Assembly: GCA_034770075.1 (NCBI GenBank)
Contig: JAVJAP010000351.1
Location: 372,001-436,000, forward strand
Length of the DNA stretch: 64,000 nucleotides
Source of the DNA: Aralia elata
Lineage: Eukaryota > Streptophyta > Magnoliopsida > Apiales > Araliaceae
Direction: 5' to 3'
The notes below the pieces were generated by a model, which saw only the letters and a list, made by a program, of their open reading frames with translations, ran no database searches and was not told the DNA's origin. This document shows positions 1-10,138 of this stretch, piece by piece. The position numbers and the translations under genes are program-made. Numbering within the stretch: position 1 is the stretch's first letter; each line of letters opens with the position of its first letter.

Positions 1-1350
1 ATCCTTAGACTTGAGATCATCATGGTATCTTGTGTATGATGAGTTATACTTTGATATGTCCCTTAAGGCCTTTAGGGTATATCAAAGGGTATGATTGGGT
101 ATAATAAGTTATACATGGAGATAGGTGAATGATCAACAAAGAATCTACCACTTCTAGTAAAAGGAGAGAATGTCCTATGTGATTCAATTAATGACGACTC
201 AGAAGTCTTTGGCCAAAGCAGAATGAAATTAGAAAGGAGTTTCTAATTTGCATTATAGAGTTGTTCATTGGAGAATCGAAATGCATATAACTAAATAAAA
301 TAAGACTTGACAGTAATTTCATGTCTTATATTTAATTGGGACATTGTATGGTAGAAGATTGAATTGTACGGTAACTATGCACTGAAATGTTCTTTTGTAA
401 TTGATGTTGAAATCTATATTATCTGGAAAGTCATTGATCGCTAAGGGGGCTTACCCTTATGGTAGAATAAATATTATTTATTTAAATAAATTAAATAGTT
501 TAATTTATTTATTTAAATAAGATTAGAATTGTTCTAATTGATTTATTCACAACCGGTTTAATATGGAGAACCAAAAGGGTCACACCGCAAAAGGAAAATA
601 TTTGTTTAAGTAGTAAATGGCATAATTGTAATAATAAGTTAAGTGTATTTAATTTAATCTATGGAGATAGAATAAATTAAATAGCTTAATATTTATTATT
701 TAATATTTCCAAAATATTAAATATAAATTAATAAGAAGAGTCTTATTATTATTATTATTACCATTACTATTATTTAATTCCTAATAGGGATTGAGAATTA
801 ATTAATAGAAGTACTCTCTCACGCATTTCTAATTGGATTAGGAGTATAATTAATTAAAGGAGTTTAATTAGAATATAAACCCTAATCCTAAATAGTTTAG
901 GGAAGGGTTTTCCTACATCTATAAATAAGAGATGTCTTATCATAGATGGGGTTGCACACTCTTGTATAAGAATTGTAGAGAGTACTTACAATTTCTATAG
1001 AGATAGAAACTAGGGTTTTGCCAAATACCCATCTTCTTGAACAAGTATTATTCCTTGGTGGATCACTTCTAGAGGTCAAACACTTGGGTGGCTAACGTTG
1101 ATCAAAGGAAGGAATTTAATCGGTGGAATTCAAGGAGAACGCTAAGGAATTGGAGGTGAACTTGTACCTGAGGAAGCTAGAATTCTACAAGGGTATAATT
1201 TTTATTTTCCATCTTTTTCGTTTAGTTAATAATTGTTCATAAAGAAAGATCATGGTGATGGTTTGTATAAAATTTTTAAAATCTGATTTTACCGCGCTTC
1301 CGTTTTATTTATTTAATTTGATTGCATGTTCGTGTTATACAAACCTAATA
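1..1350 (+). repeat. C1 5' LTR (3' part)
   Basis: It is colinear with 7267-8615. It ends in CCTAATA just before the primer site, where the 3' LTR and the minus-strand copies have the standard ending CTAACA; one transition has damaged the terminal CA. It contains the promoter TATA box and an AT-rich inverted repeat around 471-520. Confidence 0.93.
920..927 (+). promoter_or_regulatory. TATA box of the copia LTR promoter (C1 5' LTR)
   Basis: TATAAATA lies in a conserved context and recurs at 8185-8192 in the 3' LTR and, on the minus strand, near 18005-18012 in C2 and at the same place in C3 and C4. Transcription would start about 25-35 bases downstream, making the R region roughly 950 onward; this is inferred from position only. 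Confidence 0.7.
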
Positions 1351-1351
1351 G

Positions 1352-1364
1352 TGGTATCAGAGCC
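1352..1364 (+). other. Primer binding site, initiator-Met tRNA type
   Basis: TGGTATCAGAGCC follows one base after the 5' LTR end. It is the complement of the 3' end of plant initiator methionine tRNA, as in most plant copia elements. It fixes the LTR boundary and the orientation of C1. Confidence 0.93.
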
Positions 1365-1440
1365 AAACTTTATGCGAATTATTAATTGTTTTGATTATGT
1401 ATATACATTGATATGTGTTTAGAACAATTTAATTGGGCAT

Positions 1441-1620
1441 ATGTGGTCAAAGTTAACAGTCAAACGTTGACCGTTGATTAGTCAAAGGTTGACTGGTCAA
1501 CTATTGACTGGTCAACTGATGATGTGGCACTGACTGTTGATGTGGCACATGCTGCTGACGTGGCGCTGACTGGTCAACTGTTGACTGCTGACGTGGCGCT
1601 GACTGGTCAACCTTTAAAAA
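1441..1620 (+). promoter_or_regulatory. Cluster of TTGAC (W-box) cores and TGACGTGG motifs
   Basis: About eleven TTGAC/GTCAA cores lie within 180 bases just after the PBS, plus two TGACGTGGC motifs. A 26-base block containing TGACGTGGCGCTGACTGGTC occurs twice around 1555-1613. TTGAC is the core of WRKY-factor sites and TGACG that of bZIP/TGA factors. Function as an enhancer is inference. C2 and C4 lack this part of the leader because they are truncated. Confidence 0.5.
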
Positions 1621-1635
1621 TAAAATAATTAATTT

Positions 1636-1706
1636 GGGGCTAAAGGGTTTTGAACCCTTGACCTATTGGTTGTATGTTGGAAATTTTACCACTACACCAG
1701 AATCAC
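1636..1706 (-). other. tRNA-like segment with A-box and B-box matches
   Basis: Read on the minus strand it contains TGGTGTAGTGG (A-box-like) and, about 33 bases later, GGTTCAAAACC (B-box-like) inside a perfect T-arm, AAGGG-TTCAAAA-CCCTT (1643-1659). The anticodon and acceptor stems do not pair, so it is not a functional tRNA gene. It may be a tRNA-derived remnant, a SINE head or captured tRNA sequence. Confidence 0.5.
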
Positions 1707-2595
1707 TTTTGATTAAGAATCAGAATGTTTACTATTTAAACTATATAATTCTGGGTTTGAAGTTTGACTTAAAGGCTTGTTTGATTATTTCTTTTAAAGG
1801 TTTATGATCAAGGGTTGACCTCATTTTTTTTTATTTTTTGTAAATTAAAATAAAAGAGTTTATTTTGATTTAGAATTTGATTAAAAAATAAAAGAGTTTA
1901 TTTTTATTCAAAATTGGATAAATTAAAATAAAAGAGTTTATTTTGATTTGGAATAGGATTAAAATAAAGAAGTTTATTTTAATTAGAATTGGATTTCATG
2001 ATAACTAATTAGAGTTGGAATTGGATTCCATGATAACTAATTGGAGTTGAAATTGGATTTTATACTAACTAATATTGTCCATTAAATGATATCAATGCAT
2101 ATATGGAATGGTTTTATTATTCATGAGATGAATATTATTTATTGATGCATATGGAGATATGTATGATAATAAATAAGGATTGATTATAGACTATTAACCA
2201 ATGTGTGATTGGATTTATTTTAGAGGATGCTTAAATGAATGGGTTTTTATAAATGGGGTCTGCGTACCTCGTCTTCTCTAATTTTTCTTGATGTAAATTC
2301 TATCTTCCTCCTATGTACTTCCCCTTGACTGTTGATCAAGATTTCTATTTATTTTAAATAGTTTATGTAATAGGATTAGTTAGAATTATTTTGAAGAATT
2401 GGAGACAAAGGAGCAAGGAGCGCAAGAAGACCAGTTTGTAATGGAGCCCGGGTTTAAATGTAATAGTTATATTTAAATTTAATTCTTGCACCCTAGGTTT
2501 GACCTTTTGGTTCACTTGGTGGATCTAGTGAACCAAACTAGAATAAAAGTCTATAATCAATCCGGGTAGAATATAGTATTCTATATGTGCATGCT

Positions 2596-2598
<3 letters not shown>

Positions 2599-2646
<48 letters not shown>
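2599..2646. repeat. (TA)24 microsatellite in the C1 leader
   Basis: It is an uninterrupted TA run. The equivalent place in C2 (~22797-22810) and C4 (~38459-38475) has only a short imperfect AT stretch, so the run expanded in C1 after insertion. Confidence 0.95.
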
Positions 2647-2653
<7 letters not shown>

Positions 2654-2851
2654 ACATACTTCGCATGTTAAATAATATGACGTGTATTTTATATATATGT
2701 GTGCATGCGCGCTAAACAAGATGAGACTAATAATTACAAACCCTTCCAAGAAATTATATTAAGTCCTAAGCGTGCAAAGATATTTGGAATATCGAACGTC
2801 GCCTTCTAGCATGGTAAAGCGATAGAGTATTAAATATTTAATATGAGTTTG

Positions 2852-3135
2852 TTGTGTCACACAAGGCAAGTATTAAATATTTAAGATGTTGCTTTATCAC
2901 ATTTGATGCTTATAAATAGACTGAACGATGTTGTTTTGTTATGTCACACAAGGACAGTGTTTTTCTTTCGAATATATGGAAGTGCTAGGTTGGACTTAAC
3001 TTAGATAATTTTGATTCAGATGTGTCACACTTAATCAAAATAATCTAAGAGGCAAAAAAGAAGGAGTTACATAGTGATGTAATTGACAATAGTTGTCTGC
3101 CTATTTATTTATATATAGTTTGTTGTGTCACACAA
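2852..3135 (+). repeat. Four dispersed short hairpins upstream of gag (C1)
   Basis: Sites are at 2852-2864, 2939-2951, 3020-3032 and 3123-3135. The type sequence is TTGTG-TCA-CACAA: a 5-bp stem with loop TCA. Site 2 has one stem change (TTATG) and site 3 has other outer bases (ATGTG-TCA-CACTT), but all four keep the TCA loop. They lie 208-491 bases before the gag ATG. The same four positions in C4 and C2 carry other loops; see findings. Confidence 0.75.
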
Positions 3136-3342
3136 GGCTATATACATTTGAAATGGGATCCTTATTCTCACTAGCAAATCTTTAATTAGATTTGCCAAAC
3201 TATATTTATTGAGGGTAATATAGTTTGATGAAAAAGTGAGAGACCAATTTAAATAAAGACCTAATTTATTTTGGTAATTAATTAAAAAATGAATGTATGC
3301 TAAAATATTGTTAAATTACAAATTCATTTATAGAATTTTACG

Positions 3343-4140
3343 ATGTCTAATTCACTATCACTGCTTAGTATATTAGATGCTAATTAATCGGACCGTATTA
3401 AACGGACTGGTTAAGAAATTTGAGAATAGTTCTCAAGGCTGAAAAGCTATCTTATGTCCTTAATATGTCTATCCCTGCAATGATTGCAGATAATGCCTCT
3501 GTGGAAGAGATTTCTACTTTTAGAAAGTAGTAAGATGATGCACAGTTGGCTCAATGCATCATGCTCGCATCCATGAGTAACGAGCTTCAGCGTCAGCATG
3601 AAACTATGGATGCTCCTACTATATTCCTGCACCTTCAAGGAGTTGAAGGGTGAAGAAAGTAGGACTATTAGATATCAGATATCTAAGGAGCTTTTCCGAT
3701 CTAGAATGACCGATGGCACTACAGTACAGACATATGTCCTAAAATGATCAATCTGATTGAACAATTGGGACAACTGGGTTTTAATAGATGGAGAGTTGAT
3801 CCAAGATTTGATCTTGCAATCACTTTAGGACTCTTTCTCACAAATTGTTGTGAATTTTTACATGAACAAGCTATATGTCAGCCTGCCTGAGTTGCTTAAA
3901 CATGTTGAAAACTGTAAAAAGTCACTTTTCAACCAAGAAAGACTAAGTCTTACTAGTAGACGATTCTTCCAGGAAGCGGAAGAGGGCCAAAGGATCTTTT
4001 TAAAAGAAGAACAATTCAAAGAAGGTAATGGAAAGGCAAAAACAAAGGACAATAAGAACAAAACTGATGCAAATAGCAAAGGAGTTTGCTTCCACTGCAA
4101 TAAGCCTAGATACTAGAAAGGAAACTGTAAGGAGAATCTT
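3343..4140 (+). pseudogene. C1 gag (nucleocapsid/capsid) pseudogene
   Basis: The ATG at 3343 opens a gag-like frame also recognisable in C4 (minus strand ATG at 37765). The C1 frame breaks after a few codons by stop and frame changes. The middle part resembles copia gag (UBN2/DUF4219-like) and its antisense shadow is open. The zinc knuckle begins at 4087: Cys-x2-Cys is present, but the His is Tyr and the next residue, Trp in C3, is a TAG stop; the last Cys follows. Both changes are C-to-T/G-to-A transitions. In C3 the same knuckle is intact. The role in a live element would be to form the virus-like particle and bind RNA. This copy cannot make the protein. Confidence 0.85.
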
Positions 4141-6804
4141 ACAGAGGCTAACCAGAAGAAGCTTAGTGAAGCTTCGGTTGCAAATACAGGTTTGTTCATG
4201 ATTAAAAATAAATCTTTTTGTAAGTCAAGGTTCTACTTGGGTATTGGATACCGGCTGTAGTTCTCACGTATGCAATCCAATACAGAGACTAAGCAGAAGT
4301 AGAAAACTAAACAAAGAGTAAGTAATCTTATGTGTGTGAATGGAGCAAAAGTTGCTGCATTAACCATAGGAACTTATAGTTTAGCATTGCCTACGGGCAA
4401 GTCTATTAAGTTAATAAGTTGTTATTATGTTCCAGTTCTCATTAGAAATATTAGAACTTTCGTTGTTGGACAAGGAAGGTTCTGGTATTATATTTAAGAA
4501 CCATTATTGTTCTATTTATAATGATAATATTTTGTTTGAAACTGGAAGATTACTTGATAGACTTTGTATACTTGACTTACATGAAAAATATTTTGCAAAT
4601 TGAATAAACTAATAAAGAAAAAGGAGATGGTCATTCAAAGAGTTGAATGTGTGTATTTGATAAAATACAAGTCTAAATCATTTGAAATGTTCAAAGAATT
4701 CAGAAGTGAAACATATTGACAAAGTATTAAGATTCTTTGATCAGATCGAGGAAGGAATACTTATGCAATGAGTTTCTAGATCATCTTAAAATGGTATTTT
4801 CTCATAATAGACACCTCCTGATACGCAATAATTGATTGGTGTATCTAAAAGGAGAAATTGTACCTTGTTGGACATGGTGTAGTCCATACTGATTTTTACC
4901 GACATTCTAGTATTCATCTGGGTTATGCCCTAGAAACGGCTGCATATTTACAAAAATAAGGTAACTTCAAAAATTCGAGCCCAAGACTCCATAAAGGTTA
5001 TGGATATGGAGGCTTCCTACTCTTAAGTATATTAAGATAAGGGGTTGTCCAACTTATGTGAAAAGGTTTCAAAGATAAGTTTGGGACAAAATCTGACAAC
5101 TGCAGATTTGTGGGATATCCTAAAGAAAGTTTAGGGTATTATTACTATAATCCTACATGTTGCCTTCTTAGATAAATGTGTTTATCATTGAAGGAGCTAG
5201 TGGGAGGGTAATAGATCTTGAAGGAATTCAAGAACCACAAAGCACTTTAAGTCGAACCGAGAAACCTATAGATAGACCTATTATACCACAACCGAATCGT
5301 AAATCTGGAAGAGTACCAAAGATACCTGGGAGGTATGGATTTATCATAGAGGATGATGATGAGGTACGCATCATAGAAGACGATGATCCAGTTATATACG
5401 ATGAGGCTATGAGTAGAAGACACTCAGAAAAATGGCAGATGGCCATGAAATCCGAAATGGACTCCATGTATGAGAACCAAGTATAGACTCTGGTTACTCC
5501 ACCAAAAGGCATAGTGCCTAAAGGGTGTATATGGGTCTTTAAGAGAAAGACTAGGGCAAATGGCAAGGTAGAGACCTATAAGACCAGACCTGTAAAAAAG
5601 GTTTCAAATAAAGTCAAGGAGTTGAGAGTGATAAAACCTTATTACCGGGTAATGCTCAAGTCCATTTGGATTTTACTTGCGATTACAGCTTATTACGAAA
5701 TCTGGCAAATGGATGTGGAGACGTCCTTCCTCCATGAAGACTTGAGGAGAATGTATGTATGATACAGCCAGAGGAATTTGTTTCAAAGGTTGAAGCAAAT
5801 CATGTATATAAGCTGCAACGATCCATTTATGGATTGAAGCAAGCTTCTCAAAGATAGAACATTTATTTTGATGAGACAATCAAAAGAGTTTGATTTTATC
5901 AAAAATGAGAATGAACCTTGTGTGTACAAAAGGGTCAGTGGGAGCGCTGTGACATTCTTGGTATTATATGTTGATATACTACTGATAAGGAATAACACAC
6001 CAATGCTACAATCAGTAAAGATAAAATTGTCTTAACATTCTTCCATGAATGACTTGGGAGGAGCATCCTATAAATTGGGGATATAAATCTATATAGATAG
6101 ATTTAAAAGGATGTTCGGCTTGACCCAAGGAATGTATATTCATTTGATGCTAAAGGCGTTTAGCATGGCAAACTCCAAGAGAGGTCTCATGATGATGAGC
6201 CATGGAGTGTATCTCTCTAAAATTGTCTCTAATTAAAAGAGAGATCGCATAAGTTACTATCATGTATGCAGTGAATATACAAGGCCTGATGTTGATCAGT
6301 CATATTCTGGAGAAGATCACTGTAAGACAGTGAAAAATATCTTTAAGTACCTAACCGGTATTAAGGATGTGATCATGATACATGGTAGGTCTAAATTAAA
6401 ACTAGAGGGCTTAACAGACTCAAGTTTTTCAGGTAAATCCACTTTAAGGTAAATCGTTACCTTGAAAGGTGGTGCAGTGAATTGAAAAAGTACCAAACAG
6501 CAAAGAATTGTTGGTTTAGTGACAAAGACAAAGTATATAGCTGTAAATGAAGCTGCAAGTTGATTGTCTGGATGAAAAGTTCATTACAGAACTAGGAATA
6601 GTTTCTAAGTCTCATCTTGGATTCAAACAAGTGTTGCGGCACTTTCATTTGATTAGTGGAATCATTGAAAGAGGAAAAGTCACTATAGAGATAGTGGACT
6701 CTCGAGAACAACATTGCATATCCATCTACTGAAGCTTTATCCAACAGCAGGATGATCGTCACTTAGAGAAGAAGAGTATTAGATACCATGGCGATTGGCT
6801 TTAG
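4141..6804 (+). pseudogene. C1 pol (protease, integrase remnant, RT, RNase H) pseudogene
   Basis: The protease active site Asp-Thr-Gly is at 4247-4255, followed by a Ser-Ser-His motif. Integrase: the zinc-binding HHCC part and the first catalytic Asp region are missing around 4590-4660, and the frame resumes at the Tyr-Leu-Ile-Lys-Tyr-Lys region. RT spans about 5500-6090 with the first catalytic region (Met-Asp-Val) at about 5709 and the box Tyr-Val-Asp at 5967-5975, one Asp short of the usual YVDD. RNase H spans about 6290-6804 and lacks the block around its YCDN motif. The natural stop appears to be TAG 6802-6804, directly before the polypurine tract. Many additional stops and frameshifts are present. 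C2, C3 and C4 share the deletions. Confidence 0.88.
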
Positions 6805-6806
6805 TG

Positions 6807-6818
6807 CAAGTGGGAGAT
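6807..6818 (+). other. Polypurine tract of C1
   Basis: The purine-rich AAGTGGGAGAT-type stretch ends immediately before the TG that opens the 3' LTR. The minus-strand copies show the complement (ATCTCCCACTTGC) at the same place. It primes plus-strand DNA synthesis in a functional element. Confidence 0.75.
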
Positions 6819-8615
6819 TGAAAGTAGTATGCATACAAGCCAATCATATTTAATATGATGTAGCATATACTTTGTAATCTTATTCGTTTATTAAAGGCAT
6901 TTTCATTATCTACATGATGCTGTGTTATTTAAAATGTGATAAACCCATAGTTTTGAGCAATGCTTTAGAATCATGATGGTGATTATGCTAATGAGATCTA
7001 AATTCTACATAGCTCACAAACTAAAATCGTTCCTAATCATTGGATTACTAAAAAGGTGATTAGTGAATCTGGTTAGATTAGTACATACGTTGCTTGCTCT
7101 TAAGAAGAGGATTATTGATCTCATAATCATTTGTGTGGAGACACTAAAGCAAGTATGTAGGTGCTTATTAGAGAATAAGTTCACTGAACGTGGCTCGCTA
7201 AGAAATACCTAATGGAGTTTTACTCGTTTGTCAATAGGAATTCCTCTAGTGATAGTAATACAAGTAATCCTTGGACTTGAGATCATCATAGTATCTTGTG
7301 TATGATGAGTTATACTTTGACATGTCCCTTAAGACCTTTAGGGTATATCAAAGGATATGATTGGGTATAATAAGTTATACATGGAGATAGGTGAATGATC
7401 AACAAATAATCTACCACTTCTAGTAAAAGGAGAGAATGTCCTATATGATTCGATAAATGACGACTCAGAAGTCTTTGGCCAAAGCAGAATGAAATTAGAA
7501 AAGAGTTTCTAATTTGCATTATCAGAGCTGTTCATTGGAGAATCGAAATGCATATAATTAAATAAAATGAGACTTGATAGTAATTTCATGTCTTATATTT
7601 AATTGGGACATTGTATGGTAGAAAGATTGAATTGTACGGTAACTATGCACTAAAAGGTTCTTTTGTGATTGATGTTGAAATCTATATTATCTGAAAAGTT
7701 GTTGATCGCTAAGGGGGCTTACCCTTATTGTAGAATAAATATTATTTATTTAAATAAATTAAATAGTTTAATTTATTTATTTAAATAAGATTCGAATTGT
7801 TCTAATTGATTTATTCACAACCGGTTTAATATGGAGAACCTAAAGGGTCACACCGCAAAAGAAAAATATTTGTTTAAGAAGTAAATGACATAATTGTAAT
7901 AATAAGTTAATTTTATTTAATTTAATCTATGGAGATAGAATAAATTAAATAGCTTAATATTTATTATTTAATATTTTAGAAATATTAAATATAAATTAAT
8001 AAGAAGAGTCTTATTATTATTATTACCATTACTATTATTTAATTCCTAATAGGAATTGGGAATTAATTAATAGAAGTGCTCTCTCATGCATTCCTAATTG
8101 GATTAGGAGTATAATTAATTAAAGGAGTTTAATTAGAATATAAACCCTAATCCTAAATAGTTTAGGGAAGTGTTTTCCTACATCTATAAATAAGAGATGT
8201 CTTATCATAGATGGGGTTACACACTCTTGTATAAGAATTGTGGAGAGCACTTATAATTTCTATAGAGATAGAAACTAGGGTTTTGCCAAACACCCATCTT
8301 CTTGAACAAGTATTATTTCTTGGTGCATCACCTCTAGAGGCCAAACACTTGGGTGGCTAACGTTGATCAAAGGAAGGAATTTAATCGGTGGAATTCAAGG
8401 AGAACGCGAAGGAATTGGAGGTGAACTTGTACCCAAGGAAGCTAGAATTCTACAAGGGTATAATTCTTATTCTCTATCTCTTTCGTTTAATTAATAATTG
8501 TGCATAAAGAAAGATCATGGTGATGGTTTGTATAAAATTTTTAAAATCTGATTTTATCGCGCTTCCGTTTTATTTATGTAATTTGATTGCATGTTCGCGT
8601 TATACAAATCTAACA
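6819..8615 (+). repeat. C1 3' LTR (complete, 1797 bp)
   Basis: It starts TGAAAGTAG and ends CTAACA. These are the same ends as the C2-C4 LTRs read on the minus strand. It carries a TATA box at 8185-8192 and an AT-rich inverted repeat near 7740-7790. Next to it on the right lies a different copia LTR remnant. Confidence 0.93.
8185..8192 (+). promoter_or_regulatory. TATA box in C1 3' LTR
   Basis: TATAAATA in the same context as 920-927. In the 3' LTR it could drive transcription into the flank, but nothing coding lies there. Confidence 0.6.
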
Positions 8616-9739
8616 ATCCTTGGACATAAGAGTTCGTAGAGCTATAAGCTAAACTACTCTAAGATACAGAGTAAACTGAAGACAGTCAAAGATCATAGAG
8701 TATAAGCCAATTCGCAGAGTCACTTGAATTCGTAGAGTAACTATAGAAGAGCAAACTACTTCACTATCTAAGAAGTGACTTTACGAATTTACTCTACCTT
8801 GGTCAAAATCATAGAGTATAGACTTCTGACAAGTTAGTGACAGGTTATGACAAGGGTCATCAACCTTAAACACATTATCCTCAAAGATGATCTTCATTTG
8901 TGTTTGTGATAAGAACAAGACGTATTGAAGCTCTATCTAACAGCTATATTAGCAAGGACAAAGGTTACGTGTCTGCAACTGCACTGTTCACAGTACTGAA
9001 GAAGGTGACCTAAGGTGGTCCTAGTAGATAAGGATTCAAAGTCAAACAATTGGGTATTGACAATTGTCCAAGACAGAATGGAGCAATGACAACATTCCAA
9101 CGGGCAATTTCCAAGAAGCTCTATAAAAGGACTACATCTTCGAGCATTGAAACAGATCGATTTTATCAAGAGAAAAAGTGATGAAACTTCAAGTTCTAAA
9201 AAAGCTCTACTCTATGATTCTGAAGAACTCTAACTGATGCTAAGACAATTAACAAAGGACTTCACGCCACTTAGCAGCACCTCAAAATAACATCTTTTTT
9301 AGTGATTAGATCTTAGTAATATTTTGTATTTCTAAGTCTGTTTGACTTAAAGATTCTTAGTGAATCAGTGTTGTAACAGTTCTGCGTGAACTGAATTCTT
9401 TGTGATTACCCTTCCTTAGTGGAATATCCCTACTCGCGGAGTAGAAGAGAGGACTATGAGATTTTTGTGCATCAAACCTCTTAAAAATTATTGTGTTATT
9501 TATTTTCTGCAATTTATTTTTAGTCACTTTATATTTTGCCTCTATAACTTATTTCTGCATGGTGCACTAAATTTAGAACTGTGAATTTTATTTAATCTTT
9601 GAAGAGGTTTTCAAAAACATTCCGCTATGCTTAATTGAATCAACTAACTTACTTAACTGATTTGATAATCTATCTTTAAAAAAAATTAAAGAATTTATTC
9701 AACCTCCTTCTAGATCTCTGTGTCCCTTTGAGAATAACA
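8616..9739 (+). repeat. Truncated LTR of a SIRE/Tnt1-like copia family
   Basis: The right half is recognisably related to the LTR at 58158-59295. Shared landmarks in order are the tract with AAAGTCAAACAATTGG, the block reading GATTACCCTTCCTTAGT, GAATATCCCTAC, AGAGAGGACTATGAGA, and the end CCTCCTTCTA...GAATAACA. It ends at 9739 with the same terminal TAACA. No PBS or internal region follows, so it is a solo or truncated LTR. Its left end appears to have been cut by C1, which abuts it. Confidence 0.72.
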
Positions 9740-10138
9740 CTCTTTAATTGGGATTTTATTTTTCCTAGTTCAGGGTTAGATCGTTCTATCTTCAATTTTG
9801 CAGGAGTCTCTTTCTCTCTCTTTCATTTTTGAAGATGGTTGATTGCAGCAAATATACTCCAAACTGGGTAAAGATTACATAATTTCTCATACAATTGTTT
9901 CCTGATGATTTATTTTTCTATTTAATTTATGAAAAATTGTAATGAATTTTATTTTTAAGTAGTGTAGATATCTCTTGAACTCTATTAATTATACATGTAA
10001 TTCGAATATTTCTACTTGAATGAATGAATCTCCTTGATATTTTTCATAGAGTTTGTCAAAATGCAAAAAAAACAAAACAAAAAAAAAATCAAAAACGAAA
10101 AACAAAAAACAAAAAATTGTTCTTGCTCTCACATCAAT

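Larger units (their letters stand above)
1351..3342 (+). other. C1 untranslated leader (~2 kb) between PBS and gag
   Basis: There is no coding potential. In order it holds a cluster of W-box cores (1441-1620), an antisense tRNA-like stretch (1636-1706), several imperfect copies of an AAAATAAA(A/G)GAGTTTATTTT motif (about 1845-1985), a short direct repeat of GGATT(C/T)CATGATAACTAATT (about 1990-2045), a TA microsatellite, and four short inverted repeats in the last 500 bases before gag. The C2 (22147-23830) and C4 (37766-38759) leaders are colinear with its 3' part. Confidence 0.8.
1..8615 (+). mobile_element. Ty1/copia LTR retrotransposon C1 (defective, left end cut by window)
   Basis: The order is partial LTR, primer binding site, long leader, gag, protease, integrase remnant, reverse transcriptase, RNase H, polypurine tract, LTR, which is the copia order (integrase before RT). 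The 5' LTR (1-1350) matches the right part of the 3' LTR (7267-8615) almost base for base with scattered substitutions, so the pair belongs to one insertion. The coding part is full of stops and frame changes. It is the first of four related copies in the window (others at 17564, 27170 and 32469, all minus strand). LTR length near 1.8 kb and the RT context suggest an Angela/Tork-type lineage, but that assignment is weak. The outer target duplication cannot be tested because the left end is outside the window; the base run after the right LTR is ATCCT. Confidence 0.93.

Noticed and set aside
1636..1706. Functional tRNA gene
   Set aside because: Only the T-arm and box motifs are sound; the acceptor and anticodon stems do not pair.
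2525..2749. Minus-strand frame with an Ile-Tyr run
   Set aside because: It is a translation of the TA microsatellite; it has no family or codon support.
5228..5566. Long antisense frame opposite the copia pol acidic region
   Set aside because: It is the antisense shadow of pol. The same shadow appears in C2 (20610-20879), C3 (30245-30514) and C4 (35561-35899) because the sense sequence is conserved.
9834..9885. Start of a host gene
   Set aside because: About 15 codons follow an ATG after a pyrimidine-rich stretch, but there is no continuing exon, no recognisable domain and no second copy.
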